Assembly: GCA_905250885.1 (NCBI GenBank)
Contig: CAJNOQ010000803.1
Location: 1 to 40,847, forward strand
Direction of reading: 5' to 3'
DNA: 40,847 nucleotides
Source of the DNA: Didymodactylos carnosus
Taxonomy: Eukaryota > Rotifera > Eurotatoria > Philodinida > Philodinidae
A program made the translations under genes and the position numbers. The notes under the pieces were generated by a model. It did not search any database, had not been told where the DNA came from, and worked only from the letters and a program-made list of their open reading frames with translations. Within the stretch, counting starts at the first letter, position 1. Each line of letters starts with the position of its first letter. Below, one piece after another: positions 34,601 to 40,847 of this stretch.

Positions 34601-36609
34601 CCGAATGGTTTAGTTGAACATACACAAATTCCACTTCTATGCATTGCATCAACTCAAGGTTATACATCATTTGTTGAACTATTAGTGAAATATTCAGCTG
34701 ATATAAATATAAGATCAAAACAAGATCTTAAAACACCATTGATATTAGCATGTGAGAATGGACATGAACAGATTACACAAATACTATTACAAAATGAAGC
34801 TAACGTAAGAAGTAAAAATAGTTAGTTTTTGAGTTATAAATGTAATGTTTTGTTTACAGAGCAAAAAGTCTATGAATGAAATTCGCTTTCTTTTTCTTCT
34901 TAGGTTAGTTATACGGATAAATTTCATTATACAGCTGTTGCCTATGCTGCAAAACAGAATCATATCGTTCTTCTTCAGTTATTGTATGATGTTAATTGGC
35001 CATCTATTGATAATCAAGATACTATGAACCGTCATTGTTTAAATAAATGTGAAGCATTTCAACAAGCATTCGTTTACGCCTCGACAAATGGCTGTTTGCA
35101 AACTATCGAATTATTATTGAACAACATGAGTGATATTATTCAAATTAATAATTGTGATTCAATTTATGGAGAAACAGGTTTACTTTTTGCTTTTTTCAAT
35201 TTATTTAATAATGGAATATTTATTTTTTTTTAGCTTTGACAACCGCTTCATATTGTGGTCATTTAGATATTGTTGAATATCTATTGAAACAAAATGCAAA
35301 TATCGATCAAACAAATGGTCGTCAAATGACACCATTAATAGCGGCTGTTAAAGCAGGAATGTGGCATATTGTGGAGTATTTAATTGATCAAAATGCATCT
35401 ATTGAAATAGCAGATAAACAAAAACGAACACCATTAATTATTGCTGCCAGTGAAGGATATTTAGCTGTTATAGATAGTTTGATTGAAAAAGGTAACGTTC
35501 TATAGGTGGAATATCAACATATTAACGACAATCTTTTCTCATTTAATAGGTGCAAATGTCAATCACGAAGATGAAGAACATTTAACAGGGTTAGCGTGGG
35601 CTTGTTTGAAAGGTCACTACCATGCGTGTCAAACATTGATAGCTCATAATAGTGATATTAATCATAAGGATATAAATGGACGTTTACCAATTGATATGGC
35701 TGCATTTTATGGTGATCCACAGTTAGTTCAATTATTAATCGACAATGGCTCGATTGTAGATCACGTTGATAATAACGGAATGAGAGCATTGGATCGAGCA
35801 ATTGGATGTAGAAATGTAGCCGTTGTTAATTGTTTATTGAAACGAAGTGTTAAATTGGGTGAGTTCACCTAGTTTAAATGTAATAAAATTCAAACTCTGT
35901 TATTCATATGTTTAGGACCATCAACGTGGGCATTAGCATCCGGTAAAAATGACATGATGATCATCTTATTAAACAAATTAATCGAAGATGGTCTCACATT
36001 ATATAAGGTATGTTTTATCTGTATACAAATCCATTTAGTTAAAAAAGACTATTGTTATGATTTTTTTTAGAAAAGCCAATACAAAGATGCTGCTTATCGT
36101 TTTTCTTATGCAATGAAAAAGATTCCACAATCAAATTTTGTTATTGAACAACATCAGTCACATGATGTTAGCATACTGACTAATGTTAAAAATAATTTTC
36201 AAATGATGAAATATACGTGTTTGATTAATTTGGCGAAATGTAAAAGAAAAATGAATGTAAATTAAAATATATTCACATCTAAAAAGTTAATATTGAGATT
36301 CTTCTTATCTTTAGGCTTCTGATATGGCAATTGATTATTGTACACAAGCATTGACTTTACAGACAACATCTGATGCATTATTACTTCGTGCAAGAATAAA
36401 ACGTGATCAAAGGTCATTTATCATTATCTAAAGTACTTTATCATTACCATTTTTTTTAAAATTTGTTTGCCTTTAGATTGTACGACGATGCATTAGACGA
36501 TTTAGTGGAAGCATCGAAATTAGAGCCCGATAATAATGACTTAAATCGTTATATGCAACGTTTAAAAGAAGAAATGATGGCTAATAAACGACAAGAAACG
36601 TTGTTATGA
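28624..36609 (+). CDS. TANC: TANC-family scaffold protein (NTPase, ankyrin, TPR), 5' end missing
   Basis: Exons: 28624-28917, 29788-30206, 30301-30652, 30717-31202, 32925-33541, 33693-34106, 34167-34279, 34351-34804, 34904-35177, 35234-35491, 35550-35858, 35916-36007, 36071-36256, 36315-36412, 36477-36609; 1,498 residues in frame. TANC proteins are scaffolds at postsynaptic or junctional sites. The first exon has a RING-like motif (CPIC, RRRLIDASC, CYSCMF) as in TANC1/2. Low-complexity Ser/Gln linkers and SGIVNPVLG follow. A STAND-type NTPase has its P-loop at 31097-31111 and a Walker B (LLFIIIDGID) near 33270. Ankyrin repeats run from about 34.6 to 35.87 kb (LAWACLKGHY, AAFYGDPQLVQLLIDNG), then TPRs to the end. 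It stops after the TPRs with QETLL, lacking the long tail of vertebrate TANC. No start codon was found upstream. The first donor (28917) and second acceptor (29788) are the least certain joins. Confidence 0.9.
28918..29787. other. First visible TANC intron
   Basis: About 870 nt. The frame of the preceding exon stays open to a TAA at about 29043, so a later donor is possible. From 29040 to 29230 GTTAA-type words recur in both orientations. Ends in a T-run and GTGCAG. Confidence 0.45.
31670..31890. repeat. Word island: CACGTGAA / TTCACGTG variants
   Basis: Repeated related words: CGTGAA near 31697 and 31706, CACGTGAAC near 31724, CGCGTGAACAGTTCACG near 31784, CACGTGGGCACATGTGAA near 31825, ACTTGTGA twice, and TTCACATGTGATCACG near 31872. 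Both orientations occur. It lies in a TANC intron. No clear terminal repeats were found. Confidence 0.5.
32317..32587. mobile_element. Miniature inverted-repeat element built from AAGTACTT words
   Basis: The 19-bp ends, 32317-32335 and 32569-32587, are inverted copies with one mismatch. Between and including them AAGTACTT occurs five times exactly and GTACTT eight times, with many near copies (ATACTT, AAGTACC, GGTACTC). The 271-bp element has no coding capacity. It lies in the long TANC intron. Target-site duplications are not obvious. Confidence 0.65.
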
Positions 36610-37584
36610 TAACCATTAATGATACTAATTGTTCACATTCCGTCCAGTATTATTATTATTTTTTGTCTCTCTCTCTTTCTCAGGAAAACGTTTTGCTTAT
36701 TTGTATGATTCTTCCAATATTGTGTGCTATATAAAAATTTTTTTCATTTGTGCAATTTTCTTACTCACTCATTCCATAAATAAGTCTGATCTCAATACTA
36801 TCGTGTTCATTTTTCTTTTTCATACCGGTAGAACGTAGAACAACCAAACATGATATTTATTTTTTTATTTGTTTCTTTTATTTCCATTTGGGCCTATAGA
36901 ACAGTGGTGATAAATCGTTCTTATTAGCAGCTTCTCTATTGACATTTATGTCTGTAGTGGTTTTTTTTCTGGTTTCAAAATAAAAAACATCTCATTGAAC
37001 GTTGATACTTTTGTAAACGTAATTTTCTATACATCTGACGTATTTCTCTATTTTGTTTTTGTTTGTTTGTTTTTGTTATTAATAATAAAAGGGTCTAATG
37101 TTTACGTTTTTCAAAATTTATTTGTATTACAAATTGGCGTAGGATATGAAAAGAAGAACAAACGACAAATTTTGAAGCGTTCAATTTTCAACGTATTTAC
37201 TGTAACTATTTTAGAATGTGAATGAAAAATACTTTTAGTGTTGAGAAAATGACAAAACAGTGTTGATTTTTTTCAACAGTTAGCTTGAAAAAAATAAATA
37301 AATTGTATTAGTGTTTTGAACTACTTTTGAATAATATTGACAAGAAAAATCGGAGAAAAGCAATGAACGCAGTCATTTACCAGTGATATATACGAAAAAA
37401 TTAATATTTTTCAGCAAATTCCAAACATCTAAGGAAAATATAAAGTCGTTTCAGTTGTTGACTGCGATTAATGAACGTTTCCAGTCTTAAATAGCTATTA
37501 TTGTAGGTGCTTATGAAAAATATAAAGAACATAGCTTTCTTTTAGATTTTGAATAATAGACGTTTCCAAATTATTTCTGTTCTT
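36610..37584. other. TANC 3' UTR and intergenic stretch
   Basis: About 970 nt of T-rich sequence. An AATAAA at 36979-36984 is the likeliest TANC poly(A) signal. The promoter and 5' UTR of SDHAF3 should lie at the right end; a TTTTAG at about 37541-37545 could be an acceptor of a 5' UTR intron. Frames here are short and unrecognised. Confidence 0.5.
36979..36984 (+). terminator. Candidate poly(A) signal of the TANC gene
   Basis: AATAAA 370 nt after the TANC stop codon, preceded by T-rich sequence. It is the first such hexamer after the stop that I noticed in this AT-rich stretch. Confidence 0.4.
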
Positions 37585-37773
37585 ATGTATGAATCTATAT
37601 TTGGTGCTCAACATCGGTTGCGTGTGTTAGTGTTATACAAAACATTATTACGTTTACATCGTGGTCTACCAAACGAATTGAAAGAGTTAGGTAATCAATA
37701 TATGAAAGATGAATTTCGTCGACACAAAAAAGCACAATCTGAATTTGTTACTAAATTCATGATTGAATGGACG
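37585..37773 (+). CDS. SDHAF3: SDHAF3 (ACN9), succinate dehydrogenase assembly factor 3, first coding exon only
   Basis: A LYR-motif mitochondrial matrix protein that helps mature the iron-sulfur subunit of complex II. The 63 codons from the ATG at 37585 match the N-terminal half of the family: RVLVLYKTLLRLHR (LYK in place of LYR, as in other ACN9 proteins), GLPNELKELGNQYMKDEFRR, HKKAQSEFVTKFMIEW. The frame is open upstream to 37549 but has no earlier ATG. It ends at a GTGAGA donor in phase 0 right after EWT, where the family continues with a YA..L..Q helix. I could not find that second half before the end of the window, so the gene is either split by an intron longer than 3 kb or truncated. 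The putative intron contains an inverted-repeat element. Confidence 0.85.
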
Positions 37774-37948
37774 GTGAGAAAATAAGAAAAAAAACTTTTT
37801 TTTTGAGGGTAGATGTGTGTGTGTGTGTGTGTGCAGATTGTATCCTACAAGTTATCAGTTTCATCAATAGTATGAGAATCTATTTCTTTTTTTTTATTCA
37901 AAAAAGAAAACTTTTTTGTGATGCTAGCTGAAACTACCTTAGATAGGT

Positions 37949-38357
37949 CAAAAAATAATCTAGCTTATAATATTTTTTCGAACAGCTTCATCATCAATAC
38001 ATATCACCAAATCTAAAAATTTCAAAAACTTGTTCAAGCAAAACCGATTGCAGATTCGCCTTCTCCATAGCCGATTATCTTGTACACAATAACTTTTGGA
38101 TTAGCGTATTTCAAAAAAAAAGTTGGTCATGGTCTTGCTCAAAAATTTTCGAAAAAGTCACTGCATGAGACCAGAGGCAAAACGATGTCGAAAATGTTTT
38201 CTAAAATACCTCCACCCAAAAGTTATCGCATACAAGATAATCGACTATGGAGACGATGAATCTGCAATCGGTTTTGATCGAAGAATCATTTTTTGGTTTG
38301 ATGATATATGTTGATGATGAAGTTGTTCGAAAATATTGTAAGACAGATTATTTTTGA
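37949..38357. mobile_element. MITE-like element with about 155-165-bp inverted arms
   Basis: The left arm, about 37949-38112, and the right arm, about 38203-38357, are imperfect inverted copies. Pairs include CGAACAGCTTCATCATCAA against TTGATGATGAAGTTGTTCG, AAAACCGATTGCAGATTC against GAATCTGCAATCGGTTTT, and GATTATCTTGTA against TACAAGATAATC. A core of about 90 bp separates them. There is no transposase. It interrupts the region after the only visible SDHAF3 exon. Confidence 0.7.
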
Positions 38358-40239
38358 AATTAAAATAAAAGATTAACAACTACTAAGAATTAATATCAAA
38401 CAGTGATGACAGAAACGGTTCAAAAGTTTCAAAATATTTTCAAGAATGAGTGGTGTAATTGAAACGCACGCAAATAAGACACAATTAAATGCGAATGCGC
38501 TCACATAAGACGCTCTAAAATTATACGTACTCAAATGAAGTCTCACCGTTACAACATTACAGAAATGTTTTGTCTTTTAATTCGCGTGTGTGATATGATT
38601 TTCTTCTTGTGCAGATTGAATGTATAAAACAAAAATAAGAAAAAATAAAAATTCACTATTAATAATAATGTAGAACAGTAAACTTAAGTGTCTATTCGAT
38701 TTTTACTTTTATTCACCGTGAAATACTTAAAAGAGATAATTATAAATATGTTTGATGTAAATATTTAATCAAGTGTTTGATTAAATAAATTTTTCTTTAC
38801 TTATTAAAGAGAAAATTCGTTTTTTGCAATGTATCGAGAAAATCATTTATCATATTCGATCACTCTTCGGCGTTTTTTTATTCATTCGTTCTTGTTGTAT
38901 GCGTTAACAAAGACTCTTGACATAATTTCATTGTTAGCTATTAGAGGAAAAATATTCTTCGTAAACTGATATCTCTCTGTCCTGATGAATTACCGTGGGG
39001 AAATTGACAATATTTCTGAAATGGTATTCTTAGAACAGAAGATATTCTTCGAATATAGGCTGCTATTGAAAATTGAGTTTTGAGATTAAAATTTATTGAA
39101 AAACTTTTTATTTGACTGTTGTATGAAGAGTGATTATTTCGTTTAAAAATGATACATATAAATAATTACTTTTCTTGTACATGTAACAGTCTATTCAAAT
39201 AGTTTCTCTGTTGTGTCTGATAAAAGACAGATAACCATCGATTTACTGATAAACTTTTTTTTCACCACATTAATTTCAAAATACCGTAAACAGAGAAAAG
39301 ACGCTCAAAAGCTTTGTATAAGAATGACATGCTGAACTCATAAACTTTTCTTTTAGTGCTTACTATACTCCTTAGTGTGACATGAACATAAATGTCATCT
39401 ATTTTTCTTGTCAATTTGACATGGTCGTTACTATTCGTAGTATATGGATGATTAAACTAATAAACGAACACCTCTTTGTTGAACAATTGAAGGTTATTAA
39501 TTTATTAATGTTATTTTTGTAAGGGCATGAACTATTAAGACTGTAATTTTACTCATCATAACATGTCTTTATGTTCACAATCATTCATTAAATTACAATA
39601 GAATCATGATATAAAATTGATAGAGATTGTCCATCACATAATACATCATTCATCAAACTTATTAAAATGTGAGTCATATATTCATTGGTTCGAAAAAGTA
39701 ATTGTTAATAAGATCGAAAGAAATCTTCATCCTCTCTAGAATTAAACAAAACAGAAGAAAAACTGATCATTTTATGGCTATCTTTATCGGAAGGCCATTG
39801 CCAGTTTCTAGTAGTTGAATACATTCCCTGCTGTCGACAATCTCCGAAGATAAGGCACTCATCATTTTACTAATCATTAACCACCACTCAACACTAGGCT
39901 GTCCTAACACAGAACTCCCATACACACTGCGTAGGAAGTTGTGATCAAGAATCAGATGAATGTCTAAGGTCTGAAGATGATACATTTGAAGTTTGTTTGA
40001 ATATATGTTTTGTTTAACCCCTTGGCATAGTATTATTTCCTTACTCAAATACCCAAAGTGAAAATCTTTTCGGATGAGAAGGTTCGAATTTTTGTTTTAA
40101 CTGGAACAAAGCTTAAAAATACAGACGCAGTTTTTCACGGTGATTACAAATCTGGCCTCAAAAACAAATGAAAGTCAAATCTTCGTAGTGAAAATTTAAA
40201 TTTTTAAATTTTAAATTTAATTTTCGGACCTAGATATTT

Positions 40240-40480
40240 TTTCCAAAAATTCTGAAAAACATATCGTCGGATAGAGAATCCAATCCTCCACCAAAGCGCT
40301 CATTTGTTTTGATGTCTAGATGCCAAATTTTTTTTTATTTTCTAAAAAACGTTTTGGCCCTTATTTTGTAAGCAATTTTATAACCATTAAATCTAACTTT
40401 AAAAGTTTATTTTTGACTGCATGGAATGATAGGCACCTCAAACTATCATCTATGTGCAAATCAGAGCTTGCTAACCAGGG
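40240..40480 (+). repeat. Dispersed repeat, copy 2
   Basis: Homologous in opposite orientation to 19340-19600: shared blocks CTCATTTGTTT, ATGCCAAA, TTTTCTAAAA, CTTATTTTGT, AGGCACCTCAAACTATC and ATCTATGTGCAAATC. The open frame 40320-40667 runs along this repeat and is not credible as a gene. Confidence 0.6.
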
Positions 40481-40708
40481 AACGTTTTTAAGTGTCCCCT
40501 TGCTTTTTCAACGAAACCTAGTGGATTATAGGTTATTAATTATGCTGATTCCGAATATGAATATGAGAGCTGCTCCTAGGGCCTCGAAGGCCCGCTTTTC
40601 TGAAAAACCAGTTTTTCAGAAACTCTGGAAAACAATCAAAGCTTTTCTTAATGAGCCATGCTTGTAGCCCGCACATTTCTGATTAAAATGAGACCTCTCC
40701 CAAATCTA

Positions 40709-40847
40709 CATGACTTTTCTTTGCAAAGTTATAGAATTTACAAGAGAAGCCCTAAATTAATTTCTTCTTATTTTTGTAGCTTTGAGTTGACAATGAATAT
40801 TTAGGGCTTTTCTTGTAAATTCTATAACTTTGCAAAGAAAAGTCATG
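40709..40847. repeat. 49-bp inverted repeat at the right edge
   Basis: 40709-40757 pairs with 40799-40847 with one mismatch and a 41-nt spacer. The right arm ends on the last base of the window, so it may extend further. It could be the end of a foldback element or an assembly fold. Confidence 0.8.

Larger units (their letters stand above)
37774..40847. other. Terminal 3 kb: repeats, no complete gene recognised
   Basis: Presumed SDHAF3 intron and/or downstream DNA. It contains a (GT)n tract at 37814-37834, an inverted-repeat element at 37949-38357, a dispersed repeat at 40240-40480 and an inverted repeat at 40709-40847. Open frames at 38123-38314 (inside the element) and 39767-40048 (minus, 93 codons) show no family I know. 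Confidence 0.5.

Noticed and set aside
38123..38314. 63-codon frame after SDHAF3
   Set aside because: Falls inside the inverted-repeat element and does not match the missing SDHAF3 C-terminal half.
39767..40048. 93-codon minus-strand frame
   Set aside because: Possible transposon remnant by look, but I cannot match it to any transposase or other family and it has no supporting context.
40081..40096. GGTTCGAA motif resembling a tRNA T-loop
   Set aside because: No acceptor stem, D-arm or anticodon arm can be built around it.

Overview
This is a metazoan nuclear window. It is very AT-rich, its genes are split by many GT-AG introns of roughly 50-75 nt, and it carries an ERM gene and a TANC-type scaffold gene, the latter an animal-only family. 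The compact introns and the abundance of short repeat elements would suit a small invertebrate such as a bdelloid rotifer, but that placement is inference from style only. I see no rRNA, tRNA, CRISPR or prokaryotic features.

Layout, all real genes on the + strand. (1) 1-877 lies between two near-identical 86-bp inverted arms, followed by non-coding DNA. (2) 2.77-20.4 kb holds one large ERM (ezrin/radixin/moesin) gene. The core product is 579 residues, the same size as vertebrate moesin. The gene appears to use two alternative 5' ends, two in-frame cassette exons (60 and 39 nt) and two alternative C-terminal exons. Its 3.4-kb intron contains, on the minus strand, a decayed extended-synaptotagmin (E-Syt) gene that still shows membrane segment, SMP, C2A and C2B remnants plus introns. 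(3) 20.4-26.5 kb has no gene I can recognise. (4) 26.5-27.6 kb is an intact intronless mevalonate kinase. (5) 28.6-36.6 kb is a TANC-family scaffold gene of at least 15 exons: RING-like Cys motif, STAND-type NTPase, ankyrin repeats and TPRs. It stops directly after the TPRs and lacks the long Pro/Ser-rich tail of vertebrate TANC1/2. Its start exon was not found. (6) 37.59-37.77 kb is the first coding exon of the SDH assembly factor SDHAF3; the rest of that gene is not visible. (7) The last 3 kb is repeats, ending in a 49-bp inverted repeat that touches the last base.

The genes have no evident common pathway: cortical actin-membrane linkage (ERM), isoprenoid synthesis (MVK), a synaptic or junctional scaffold (TANC) and complex II assembly (SDHAF3). 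The most unusual pattern in the window is a set of short islands, each saturated with imperfect copies of its own 8-10-bp (near-)palindromic word: CAAAGTGG near 0.6-1.0 kb, CCGAAATCC near 27.9 kb, ACTTAAGT near 28.2-28.5 kb, CACGTGAA near 31.7-31.9 kb and AAGTACTT at 32.3-32.6 kb. The last has terminal inverted repeats and behaves like a miniature element. The second main point of interest is the predicted isoform repertoire of the ERM gene.
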